Shown here: positions 1 to 13,792 of the stretch, one piece after another
How positions within the stretch are numbered: position 1 is the stretch's first letter
How the letters are laid out: every line of letters begins with the position of its first letter
Source of the DNA: Litomosoides sigmodontis
Taxonomy: Eukaryota; Nematoda; Chromadorea; Rhabditida; Onchocercidae
Length of the DNA stretch: 64,000 bases
Direction: 5' to 3'
Assembly (NCBI GenBank): GCA_963070105.1
Contig: OY718806.1
Location: 5,167,865 to 5,231,864, forward strand
The notes under the pieces: generated by a model
Told to the model about the DNA's origin: nothing
The model's database searches: none
What the model saw: only the letters and a program-made list of their open reading frames with translations
Translations under genes and position numbers: made by a program

Positions 1-3000
1 GGGTATGAAAATACAGCATTGGCCTTACGATCATTAGGAATGACATCATTTGTCATCCACACACTTTTCCATAAGGGAAATTATTAAAGTGGCCGGCTAG
101 CTATATGTTATTTCAGCCAATATCAGTTCACTTTTGTTTGACTTTTAACAATTGATACTCAATCAGAAATAATACACCCAGATGGATGTGATTGTGAAGC
201 ACTGCCAGTGTTGGTCGCAGAACGGAAAAGCTTGAAAACCGTGAATTGATGTGTAATTCATAGTGTCACTTAAATTTAACCGGGCGTATGTCTCGTTAAA
301 TATAAAAGAGTGGCGTGAAATGTGGTTGCTCACTGAGTGGTTGTTACTGATATAGGAAGCAGTGCAATAATGAGCAGCCTGGTCCATCGTCCATCGACCG
401 CCACCGCCAACGTTATCTGTTTGTCGCTAGAGGAATAAATAATAAATTCTGATCTCCTGCTGCAAAACAGTGCAAATATTTGCCTGTAAAGCAATAAATC
501 AAGTTGGGCGATGGGTGAGCTCAGCTCAGCGCTCAAATCGCACCGTCCTAAAGGTTATCTCTTTATTTGGCCTCTTTCTTCAGCCTAAGCCTGGCGCTAT
601 CGTTCCTCCTTTTAGGAGTTACAAATTGCTAGCCGCTTTCACTGTAATGATATTCCCTATCACTGTCAATTCAATGTGACAACAATGCAAAGTGAAAGTT
701 AGTAAAAGATGTTGATTGGAACCATTCATTAACGTAGCAAAAATTACTGTCATTTGTTTGCTGTACGACGGAAATATGGAAATGAAGCTTGCCAACTTGT
801 GTTCCTTCTCCCTCAGCATTTCCGAGACGAGGGCTTGGTTAGTCTCGATGGAAAGGTGGACTGAACATGTAATCCTTCCAGCGACTTTCTAACCAGGCAG
901 CCCAATCACTGAAACCGTACTCTTCACAGGCACTCCACAAAGAAAGTTAACGGAACAACGAGGGAGCGACACGAATGAAGAAACGGAGAAGCAAGCGGCG
1001 GCGGTGCGACGTTGCTGCGAGGGAGATATTGCGCGATGTGCACCTGACGACACTGTTTGCCTTCTTGATTATACGTATGCTTATCAGTTTATTACATCTT
1101 CTAGACGAGTACTGCCCAGCAGAACTGTTTACCAAATCAATTCCTTCTTTTCGCTCTCCTCATCTCCCCTGTGTTTCTTCCACATTCGGTGGTCGTAAGC
1201 CGAGGCCTAGCACTCTCTCTTCCCTTCCTGATTCTTGCAAAGGCGTTTCGTTTTACGTCCTTTTCAGTGATCACTTCGTCTGCCGATAGGAGGAAAAGCA
1301 GTGAGTTTGAGCGAAGGCGGGCCTACTGCTTAGGAACGAGTACGTCTCATTAAATTAATACTTCAGCTAATTTCACATGTATAGTTATAAAATACAATTT
1401 CAATGCTTCTTTATTACGTTTCACTCCCGTTCCGAATTAACATTCTCCCTGTTGAATTTAGAAACGGTCTGTTTAATTCCATTTGCAGTTACTGTTTTCG
1501 AAATTTATAACTCAAGAGGATTTGAGAGACGCGAAAATGCTACTAGAAATGGCCTTATTGTTAAACACAAAGACATTAACAAATGACAGTAAAACTTACG
1601 CAGACCGAAATTTGTGCTATTTAGTTTTCAACCTGTTCTCAAGCGGGAGACTTGTAGCAAAAGACGATAGAAGATAATTGGTGCTGACACAATCTAGGTG
1701 ATTAAGTGAGTTAAATTTGAATTTATCAATTTTGATAATACTAATTCAAAACAAAACAATCCTAATGACAACAAACAAATCAACGGTTTGAAACAAGTGC
1801 CGTGAGCTTTTTTCAGAAGGCATGTTGTACGGACATCATTCTCGCAGTTGCACTGCACACTTTCTGCCGTGCAGTGACTTGCAGTGAGCAGCCATTACAG
1901 TTATTGTTCAATAAATTATGAGTAGAGGAGTGAGTGCTTTGCAGTCAACAAGGGCCAAACAAAGAAAAAGGAAGGAGAAATAATGCGTTTGGAAAGGGCA
2001 GAATGAAAATGGCAAAAATTATCATCCAACATGAATGATTTACAAAATGGTTAGCAATCATTTGTAGCTGAAATTGAGAAGCTGGAAAGTGCATCTGTGA
2101 ACGCAGTATATTTTATTTTGTTTTTGCTTTTCCATCAATGAAATGCAAATTTCATATGTTCAACTGTTCCGTTCTTCAACCGCGATATCAAAAGCAGCTA
2201 CAGGGCGATCAACAGCCACACGCATCAATCTTTTTCGGAAGATTTTCCTCTTCCTCCTCATACTTGATTTGATACAGCAACGTGTGTTTCATTTTATTCA
2301 AAGTAACAGTAAAACACTTCGAAGAGTTCGAGCGCTGAAAAGTGAAACACAACACACGTCTTATCAAGTTAGGAAACCCTGTTTTCCATCACATACACAT
2401 ACATCATGGGATACCTCAAGAAAATAATATCTCAGTGCACTGCTCTCTGCTGCTGAATTCGCACCATATCTAAGCCAGTGTTGTGTTGATAGTATTAAAT
2501 CCGCGTAACAAATATCCGCAGGTCAAAGTCGAGCATTAAATTTGAAAGATACGCATTTTTGGCTTGTGCAATTTTAATTGAGCAATGGGTGTGCTGAAGA
2601 GCGGCTGTGTTGGTTAATGTGAGAAATGATGGTAGATTTGGCATTCACTCGCACGAAGAAACAGTGCGGATCAGCGAAATTTAGATGATAGAACGTCTTA
2701 GTACCACTTTCTATACTATTAATTTCAGAATTTTATGTTAAATTGATTCGGAATTATGCTAGGATTATCCGTAATCCAGCACAATGCTGTCTTGATTTAC
2801 GGCCAGCTTAATGTAGTGGTAAATGACCTGCGGAACAGGTATAGCTATCCTCGCTTAATTGTTCAATTGCGTTATAGAGATAGCAATAAATGAAAACAAG
2901 GAAATTGAATGTTAGTATGAAAATACAATTGTTTGCTGAAAAAATAAAGCTTTTCTTCTGCTAATATTTCTACCAAATAACAATTACTTCTTTATTTAAG

Positions 3001-3511
3001 CTTTTGAAACCAATATTAATCTGTCTGATTTAAAATTCGATCCATTTTCCGAACTTGAACATTATCACTTCACATTTATCTAACGTTTGTAACCGAGAAT
3101 CCTTGGTTGCAAACGTTAGCGCTGAATGCGCACATGAGAAATTAGTAAAAGTAACAAAATAAGTGGCCAGACGTCTTTTTCTTCCCTACAATGTCATTAT
3201 GTTTTCTCTCCTCCGGAAATTAGTCAATGCTTCCTTCTAACAAACACAAATGAGAAGCCTAAAATCCTCTATTGGAGTTGTTTATCACAAAATTCAATAC
3301 TATCGAATCTATTACTTTTAACAAGCAGGTAAGCACTTCGAAAAATTCTTTTGCAGCTGTACCTGACAATTATTTCAATTCTAAACTTGTACATTTCAAA
3401 TGAATTGTTAATTTGTTTCCTGCGTAAATAAATGCAAAAAAAACGAATATTTCACTTTATTGTTAATCAAATTGTATACTGGTGCGGCCAAAAATTTATC
3501 AATGGGATAGC
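1..3511. other. Intergenic region upstream of the MSP-domain gene
   Basis: I find no coding exon that reads like a protein family here. Open frames of 60-100 codons occur on both strands, but none carries a recognisable motif. The part around 950-1340 is richer in G+C and CpG than its surroundings and could be a promoter or 5' untranslated region of a gene lying outside the window. A small imperfect hairpin lies at 3080-3119. Confidence 0.5.
3080..3119. repeat. 15-bp imperfect inverted repeat (hairpin)
   Basis: The arm at 3080-3094 (CTAACGTTTGTAACC) is the reverse complement of the arm at 3105-3119 except for one position, which is a G:T-type mismatch. A 10-nt loop separates the arms. It lies about 390 nt upstream of the MSP-domain gene. 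No function is evident. Confidence 0.7.
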
Positions 3512-4338
3512 ATGAAATTTGCTGCTAGAGCATCAGAGCGTAATTTCCTGCTCAGGATAGAACCAAGAGATAAAGTAGTCCGCTTTTTTTTTTTTTAAAT
3601 AATTAGTTGCATTTAGAAGATGATTGCAATGAAAGCGAAGTGACAAAATCAAGTTTTTAGCTAACATTTACCGGTGATGTCATGGGCGAAATACATGCTA
3701 CCATAAAACTGACAAATAAAAGTGATTCACGACAAGCATTCAAAGTAAAGTGCACAAGGAATGACTTGTTTCGCATACGGCCAGCTGTTGGAATCCTCGA
3801 TTATGGAGAAACGATTTATATTGATGTTACTTACAAGTTTCGCATTTTCCTGCTTTTAAATTTTATCGCCTTCATTTCATCGAAATGATTATTGACTGAA
3901 ATTAGTAGAGAAATTATATTTAGATGTTGCTTGTTAGGTGTAATGTTCAAGCTTTGGGGCGGAAAAAACTATAGCCAATTAAACGCCCTCTGACTACCTT
4001 CATGTTTGAAACCGAAGTTGTTTTTTAAGTTAAAACCTGTTAGATTACCTTAAGTACTTTTAAACGCTTGGTGTATAAAAAAGCGATGGAGGCATATTTT
4101 TTTCCATAATGAATCTGAAAATTACTGAGGCAAATTAAAAATGGATCTTTGAAGATACATTAACAATCAAATACCGGAATCCAACAGACATCACTTTGGC
4201 ATCTATCATATACCAGCTCCAGAAGGAGCAACGTGTGTTGGTGCCTGGGCTGAACATTATGGGCCTCCACAAGGAGAACTTCGAATGAAAGTATGTGTCA
4301 AGCAGACGGCTTCTGCAGTTAATAAAAGCTCAGTTTAA
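3512..4338 (+). CDS. Single-domain major sperm protein (MSP) family protein
   Basis: Three exons: 3512-3574, 3661-3836 and a last exon ending in TAA at 4336-4338. Joined, they give about 129 residues if the last exon starts at 4188, the usual size of a single MSP domain. An in-frame alternative acceptor at 4155 would add 11 residues. Visible hallmarks are the opening LRIEPRDK, then FTGDV, IHATIKLTN, AFKVKCTRNDLFRIRP, and near the C-terminus FGIYHIPAPEGA and AEHYGPPQGE. MSP domains are immunoglobulin-like folds. In nematodes they form the motile cytoskeleton of amoeboid sperm or act as signals, and related short forms have other roles. This copy is diverged from canonical MSP and carries introns, so a sperm-specific role is likely but not shown. 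The first exon is short (21 codons); the start is the first ATG in frame after a stop. Confidence 0.85.
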
Positions 4339-5161
4339 GATTTGTGATTCTCCATCAACTTTAATTTTGATTTGGCAGATACGCCGGTGAACTTAACTGC
4401 TTGATTTTGGCGTGTATCGTCAGCATTTAAGCTATTACGGATAAACCTGAACAAGCAGAAGCAGACGATTCCACGAAGAATCTTACAATGCCGTTGAGCA
4501 GTCATTCTGCTTGTAACGTGCCTTTTGCCTTCGCTATACATATGCTGTGGGAAGCTTACGATTAATTAAGTGTATCTTTTATTGAATACATAAGATATTC
4601 ATTATTCCTTCAGGTTTTCTTCCAAAAAGAAAAAGAATCACCGCCTGCAGACAACGCAGAAACGCCGAAATTTTAAATTCAGAAAACAGGAATAAATAAA
4701 GCATGATAGCTCGAGTCCAGACTATGTCGCATAGGTGAAAACTGAGTAGTGTAACGGAAGAGAATAAAAAATTATTATTCCACATTATCTCAATTGCATT
4801 TATCAACTATTTCAAGCTGTTTAACCGTATAATCTCTCCGATTACTGCTGCTTCCTTCTTGATTTATCTCTTTGTTTTATAAAAACTGAGGTCATGTAAG
4901 CATACTGGGTTCTCACTGAGAGGCACGAATTAACAATGCACTGTTAGTAATTCACAGAGAAATCAATCTCAGCGACTGAAATAGCGACTTTTGGGGTAGG
5001 GAGAGGGAATGTGTTACAACGAGGTGTTTTGTTCTGGTGTTTCTCACTGAGACAAGCGGTCGCCATTTCGATCAGCTGGAAGTGCTCGGAGCAACTTCAA
5101 ATCAGTTGCTAAGTTCCTGCTAGCTGCGCAGTCAGTGTGCAGCAACCATCGCCCGTCCAGT

Positions 5162-5193
<32 letters not shown>

Positions 5194-5364
5194 TTCCGCC
5201 ATTAGCTGCACAGTGCAGTTGTTGATAGCGGCTTATTCATATTGATCGGTGAGAGGTGTTCCTACTGATATTGCTGTGTCCAACTAACCACGTAGGTTTC
5301 AGTAATTCTCATCCTGAGTTTTGATCCGTATCAGGCAGGATGTTGCAGAAATATGTGAGACGAA
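4339..5364. other. Intergenic region between the MSP-domain gene and unc-24
   Basis: Nothing coding is seen. The last 400 nt (about 4980-5360) are less AT-rich and carry a CAG/GCA repeat, consistent with a promoter and 5' leader for the downstream stomatin-like gene. An acceptor-like TTGCAG ends at 5348, 16 nt before its start codon, and may be a trans-splice site. Confidence 0.5.
5162..5192 (+). repeat. (CAG)n microsatellite, about 10 units
   Basis: Uninterrupted GCA/CAG triplets about 170 nt upstream of the unc-24 start codon, in the presumed 5' leader or promoter. It is non-coding in the model given here. Confidence 0.9.
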
Positions 5365-7946
5365 ATGAACACAGAAGCTTTGAAAGAAGAGGATTGGAGG
5401 TACAAATACCGCTCAGCATTTACCTATGCTCCATATAATGATCTCGATAAAATGGGATACGAAGCTCCGAGGCGTTATCCAACTCAGGTTCGCTCTTACG
5501 GCTATTCTCTTTTGTTTGTCAACTACTACAAATTTATCTCAACGCAAAGTTGGGACCTTCGGAGGTCATATAAAGTTTGCGAAATGTTTGACAGTTATAA
5601 AAGTGGAGTATTTATTCCAAGTGTTAAACACCAACAAGTGTATGCTGTTCTTCAGTGCGCAGTTGCAGAGAAAGTGCTCAGGAGTGCAAAGCTCCATCTA
5701 ACTTTTAGGAAATTAATGCTTATCAAATAATTTGTTTCTACTGCTACAGGTCGGTCCACGATACTACCGATATTCCTACTCCGTTACTGAGACAGAAGCT
5801 GCGAGAGAAGTACCTCTTACTGCACATACCGCTGTCGTGGAAAGTATTGTTGTTGTATTGGCATTTCTGCTGTTCCTGATAACTCTTCCTTTCTCCCTTA
5901 TTCTTTCCCTGAAGGTTGTTCTAACATATCTTTCATGAAAATATATGTGCAAATCTGTTTTAAATAGCTGTATTTTAATGATCTATGACTTGTTTAAAAA
6001 AAATCGCGAACTTCAAGATCTGCAATTTTTATTTGTAAAATTTTGTAAAAAAAATTTGTAAAATGTAATTTTAACTAATTCCTTTCCTGTGGTTTCAAGT
6101 TTGTAACCACCAGATTCAATGATGATATCTTATGATCGGTGGCACTACTTATTCACTTCAGAGACCGTAAAAATACCGAAATGATAAGAAATTTCACATT
6201 TTAATTGATTCAGTTTCAGTTCGTGGGTGATTTTGAACGCCTTGTTGTACTTCGGCTTGGCCGAGCACAAAAAACACGTGGACCTGGCGCAACTGTAGTG
6301 CTACCATGTATAGATACATGCACGAAAGTGGATCTTCGTGTGAATGCATTTAATGTACCACCCATGCAAATAATAACTTTTGATCGAGGTCTAGTGGAGC
6401 TTGGAGCTACTGTTTTCTCGCAAGTAAAAATTGATGTTTTGCTTACCGTCAGTCACTTTTCCTTCACCAGGGCAGTAATAGCAAGTGGAAAGTCGAATAG
6501 TTGAGCGAGCAGTCAGAGAGGGAATCACGCAAATGGTTTTCTAACCAGCACTTTGGGCCTTCTTCTGAAAACCAATATGCAATCTCACTGCATGCAACGT
6601 GAAGTTTGACTAAATGGTGGAGGAACCGTAATTCCCTGCTGTACCGCTTTTGCGCGGATATCCCAAGAGAGACGAAATTTTGTTATTAGCTTTTAATGAA
6701 CTGTTTAGGTGAAAGACGCATTGGCAGCAGTTTGTGCAGTGCAAGAACGAAATCGATCAACCCGTGTTTTATCTGTTGCAACGCTGCGTCGTTTGGTTTG
6801 CAAACGACGAGTTAGTGATGTTACATCGAGCTTAGGTCGTAGACAGTTGTGCGAGAACCTCCAGGTTCCTAAAGATTTAGAAATATTCTCAGGTGGTACT
6901 ATTGCAGGAAATAAGTTTCTAAGGCAAAAATTAACTTCGCTGATGAAGCTTTCGGTCTTTTCACTCTGCATTCACAATGAGGTTGAGGAGGCGGCAAATG
7001 TACTTAGCAAATTTAATAGTATCCTTTAAAATAACTTTAGCAGTTTATACGATTTTATGCAGGTGGAACTTGGTGTGCTCACGACCGTATGGGGTGTTGA
7101 AATCACCAAAGTAGAGTTATCGGAAGTGAAGGTGATTAAGGAAGGCGAAAACATGGCTTTAGCTACTTTCAATAAGGTACGTTGGTCATGTATTAGTATA
7201 ATCATCTGCAATAACTGCGGTCACGATTTTGCAACTCCGGTGGAACTCAGAATATTTGTGAGGAAAATCTCCTTTTCGACCATAAAAATATAAATTGAAA
7301 GTTGAAAAGTCAAACTTTTATGATACAACTAATTACTCGTGCAGTAAAACTCTGACCAGGTAACGAGTTTTATTCAATTGAAAAGCAGACAAAAACTTGA
7401 ACCGTTCCATTTCAGGTATTAAAGTCAGAACTAGGTTCTCGAATCATTGAAACGATAAAAGGTGCAGCACAAGAATTTGTTGAAGAACAACAAAAACAGC
7501 AACCAAATCACCAACAGCAAATCGAAAATTGTAGAAAAAGGAATATAGTTGATTTATCTGAGGAAAAGTTAGACGAGAAAAATGAATTGAGATGCGTTTT
7601 AAATAATTCCTTGAAAAATCTGGATATCGATCGCTTGCTTTGTTCTCTGACAATGGTTATCGATAAGCAGTTAGTCGCCTCTGTAGGACATGTCTTCCAA
7701 GTGAATTGTACTGGATTTGGTGACTTTTATGTGGATTTAAAAAATGGGTCTGGAAATTGTTGTAAAGGTATCAGTCCGACTACTGATGTTACTCTTGGAT
7801 TGAGTCGTGAAGTACTACTTAAAATTTTAAAGAAAGAAATAACTCCGATGCAGGCTTATTTGGATGGTTCGTTACAAATAGTGGGATCAGTGAGAGCAGC
7901 TGTTAGATTAACCTTGCTATCGGATCGTTTTAACTGCTTGCTATAA
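5365..7946 (+). CDS. unc-24: UNC-24/STOML1-like protein: stomatin (PHB) domain plus SCP2 lipid-transfer domain
   Basis: Six exons in perfect phase: 5365-5487, 5750-5914, 6220-6423, 6709-6864, 7063-7176 and 7416-7946, giving 430 residues. Residues 1-68 are a charged cytoplasmic N-terminus. One hydrophobic segment (about 70-92) is the stomatin membrane hairpin. The PHB domain (about 97-255) shows VLRLGR, RGPGATVVLPCID, VELGATVF, QERNRSTR and VLTTVWGVEITKVEL. A Gln-rich linker follows (residues about 281-290), then an SCP2-like domain (about 320-430) with GFGDFYVDLKNGSG and ITPMQAYLDGSLQIVG. This two-domain architecture is specific to UNC-24 and STOML1. In C. elegans UNC-24 is needed for locomotion and works with other stomatins and DEG/ENaC channels in lipid-rich membrane. 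A separate polyadenylation motif is at 8187-8192. Family assignment is firm; orthology rests on the fused architecture. Confidence 0.95.
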
Positions 7947-8186
7947 GCATAATGAAAAATTAGGTATTCGGGGCATTGATTACGTATTTTGACGTAATGA
8001 AAAGAATAATGGTTTTTATTATGATTTTTCGTCTGAAATATCACTGCTTTTTATCTCTTAAGTTTTCCGATATTCCTACTGTCCAACCCTTACCTCTCTT
8101 AGCGCCTTGACATCCCATTTTCTGTACTCGAGCAACCAGCTGCTTATTTTCTTGCTTACTTTGAAAACTTCTCAATTGATGTATGA

Positions 8187-8192
8187 AATAAA
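8187..8192 (+). terminator. Candidate AATAAA polyadenylation signal of unc-24
   Basis: Canonical hexamer 241 nt after the unc-24 stop codon. Cleavage position not determined. Confidence 0.45.
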
Positions 8193-8813
8193 TATGGAGG
8201 TTAAGCTGAATTTTGGAACATTTACTTTGGAACATTTACCTATGAAAGCAATGTCATTAGTACTTTTTTTTCGTCTATATGCATAGTTCTTGAAGTGAAT
8301 TGAGTCTAAAATTATTGCATAGCAATGATTAGCTTTCTATGATATGATATCAAATAACTGGAAAACGATCATTCGTTGAGCACAACTCTTTCAGGTGCTT
8401 TTCCTTTAAAGTCACTTATAGTTTCCAAACAATTGATAGACCTGAAAAGTGGCTAAATCTAATAAAATTCTGAGTACGCACTTCAGTCAGTGCATAAATA
8501 TAAGACCCAAAAATGATTTCTTATTTTACGCAAACTTCGATTTTAAATTTCTCCGTGTTGTTCATTCATTTGATTCATTTCTTAAAATTCATTCTTCGAT
8601 CAGTCAGTCGAGATGCTTAATCGTTTAGTGGATTCAATAAGTTCACTGACCCAAAAATCGCTGATTCGTTCTAATTGTTAAATGCAGGATTTTGTTTTCA
8701 GAATTCTTCATGAAAGATGTTATGTTTTTAGTGACCGAGACATTATCATTCATTCATTTTAGAAATTCTAATCTTCAACGATACAATTTAACAAAACTTC
8801 AGCTTCCCTCCCA

Positions 8814-8828
8814 CCCCCCCCCCCCCCC
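8814..8828 (+). repeat. Poly-C tract, 15 nt
   Basis: Uninterrupted C homopolymer embedded in a C-rich context (CTCCCA before, TCCATGG after). Such tracts are prone to length error in assemblies. Confidence 0.9.
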
Positions 8829-9956
8829 TCCATGGCTAGCAAAACACACCAGAACACGACAGCCCCACCATCCGGAACAACTGGTGAATGCGTGGTAATG
8901 GTAGTAATGAGCCGGATGGTTTCGCAGGGGATAATTTGTGTCACTAATGACGTGGGACTTGGTCGAGTATTTATTGTGGCATTTTATATGACGGGGTTAT
9001 TCCGACGGGTCAGGAGCGAGGGAGGGCGTTGGTTGTTATTTCGTGGTTGGATGGTGGTGCTGGGTCGCTTTTTGCGATTTGGTTCTCATGCGAAGAAGTA
9101 AGACTATACGTGAACAACGCGCTCTTGAAACTTTCGAGCTGTAGTTGTGGGATTTTTGCGTCGCATTCATTGAAAGTTATAATAGTGTAATGACCATTCT
9201 CTGCAGGTGTGACTTATGATACCTTAGAACTTTACAATTAATTATTAACAATGTTGCTTTTACACGAAAATAAAATAAATTTTGTGGTCATGAAAAATAC
9301 TGTCCGTCGAATGATGGCTAACAGTGTGGGGTATAATAGTTGGTTTTTCTTGTCCTTACAATTTATTTACTCTGGCAGTACTTCAGGGGATACATGTAGG
9401 AGTTTATAAGGGCACTGGTGGAGATTTATAAGAAATGAAAGGAGCAAATGCAGTAAAAACATCTTTCTGTTATCTTCCCATTGAAGAACTTCGTTAAAGT
9501 TAGTTGTTACACAAAGTGTTTAATCAGACTCTCACATGCTTACTGATAAGAATCATTTTTATATTAGTGGCTGATTTTTGTGTATTGTCGATAGAAATGT
9601 AAGATCTCCAAAGTCGTGAAGTGTGTAGTATATCATTCTTCAAACAGTAATCGATAACGCTGATAAAAGAGCATATACATTTTGAAGTTTGGATTTGATT
9701 ACGGTTATCGGGATGTGAGGGAGTACAATTTCCCTTATATGATGTGTACTGCATGCTACTCACTGTAGAAAACGTTCGTAGAAGCGCAAAAGAGTTTTCC
9801 CCCGAGAAATTGGCATAAAGTTTCCAAAACTGAAGTCATCGTATAACATGAAGTCTTAGAGGTGTCGATATTGATTAGCTTGTTAAAGAGAGCGCTTAGC
9901 TAATTGATTATGAAGGTGGTCGCGGAATTTCTAAAGTTATTGCAGAAATTATTTGA

Positions 9957-11991
<2,035 letters not shown>

Positions 11992-13792
11992 ATCCGTTGC
12001 TTTCTCTCGACACATACAGTGCTCTTTTCCATGTGACTAACGCGTTATTTTCGAGTATTTATTATGATTATTCTCACCACACCAGCCATCAAAATCATTT
12101 GTGTTCATGGCTGGTAGAATAAATGGCGGATGTGGTGTTTTTCTATTGTTTTTTCCATAGTTAAAATCGTGTTTTCACCTTTCTTATGTGTTTCATCTTC
12201 ATGTGTTAAATACAGGACAATATGTGTTTTGACAAAAGTGCTCCTAATCTTCACTTTACTAGCCCTCTTTCATGGAAAATAAGAAATATTTCAGGAAATT
12301 CTAAGAATTCTTAATCTTGTAATAGTGAGGGCTATGGCAGCATTACAGTTTTTGCTATAAAGTTCAATAAATTAAACCGTTGCGCAGAGTATTTTCTTCC
12401 ATACACTGTTGATTTTTGTTGGTGATGCTTTCTCTTAGCTATTTTGATTTAAATAACTGATTTCACTTCTCTCTTGATCCTGAATAAATTTATTATTCGA
12501 TTCTTACTGTTGTTCGAGGCATTGCTGAATTTCAGATAAAATGTGGGGTTTTCCTGTATTTACACTTTCGACGAATCAATTCTCAAATCACTGTAGGTTT
12601 AGCAGAAAAAGAGTAATCACCATGGTTATACAAAATGATGTTGTACGATCAACGTTATAATTTCATAGGTGTGGTACGCGTTATATGATCATGATATTAC
12701 AGATGCTAAGAGGTGGAAAAAAATTGTATTAATATAACCATATACACTAGGATGAAGCGCAGGTGGTATGATAATATAAAATTCGGTTTTACGAAATTAC
12801 TGCCTTCCTGGTCGAACAAGAATTAGCATGCAGTCAAGTTATCACAAACAAACATTTTTGAAAATCTTTTAGCATCTCGTCGTACCAAGAGAAGGATTTT
12901 AAACATCGTAATCTGCTGTATTATACTGAGGATGCCTACTTAATGTTAAGGAAATACATGAAATGGAGAAGGCAGGCTTAGGTAAGACGAAGTTCAATTT
13001 CCTTCATTCCTCGATAGAATGAAAAACCGTGACATGAATAATGATCATACAAATGTTTAATGAATATAGACATTGTATTGTAGTATGCTCTGGATAATAT
13101 TTATAGTGAGCATGTTTCAGCCAAATTTCCCATGGTCGCTCGTGAAGCTGCTTCACCTTCGATATATGTTAACTTCAATTGGACACAGCGCTAGTACAAT
13201 GTGTGTGTGTGTGCATGCAGCGCTTCCGACAGTTGTAATACGATAAGGGCCAGCTTACTTTGTATGCCACACATTACCATTTTTTTTTTGTATTTACCTG
13301 TCATTTCTTACATTTCCGACCTATCATAAATAGCAATGACTTTATTTCAGACCTTCGACTATAATGAAGATTACAAATTACTAAGATTATTTCTCATAGT
13401 GTTCCAGATTGAAACAAACATTTTCATTGCTTACAGAGCCAGCGCAAATCAACAGCTTTAGTTCTACTAAAAAAATACAAAACGATGCCAAATAATGCGC
13501 TGAAGCAATAATTATAAGAATGTAACTGCCAGAAATTATATACAAAGAAGAAACATGTAACATAATTCGCAATAAACGAAGGACTCGTGTTTAATCATGA
13601 ATGATTGATTTCGACATGCGGCTGCACAAACTTCAGTGATCAGAGTGCCCAAAACTCCTTGAGTTTCGGTTGGTGGTGACTTCCAATCCGATTAGTTAAG
13701 GTGTCTGGCTACTTGACATCAGCAATTCGGTGGACATCATCCAGGTCCAGTGATGGTTACATTTCATTGTCAGTAACAAAATGAGATGAACT
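11992..13792. other. Convergent intergenic region between arf-1 and UPF2
   Basis: The 3' ends of both flanking genes face each other here. AATAAA at 12366-12371 suits arf-1. On the minus strand an AATAAA (TTTATT at 13341-13346) could serve UPF2. There is a short (GT)n run near 13200-13215. No coding exon recognised. Confidence 0.5.
12366..12371 (+). terminator. Candidate AATAAA polyadenylation signal of arf-1
   Basis: Canonical hexamer 375 nt after the arf-1 stop codon. Confidence 0.45.

Noticed and set aside
975..1289. Overlapping open frames on both strands in a CpG-richer stretch
   Set aside because: The first residues are Lys/Arg low complexity and the rest shows no family feature. A promoter or leader is more likely.
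3512..7946. MSP-domain gene and unc-24 as a nematode operon
   Set aside because: The gap of about 1 kb is much longer than the roughly 100-400 nt usual in nematode operons, and a GC-richer promoter-like region with a CAG repeat lies between them.
8832..9101. Open frame of 89 codons after the poly-C tract
   Set aside because: The frame is kept open by G-rich composition; no motif, and no supporting splice sites.
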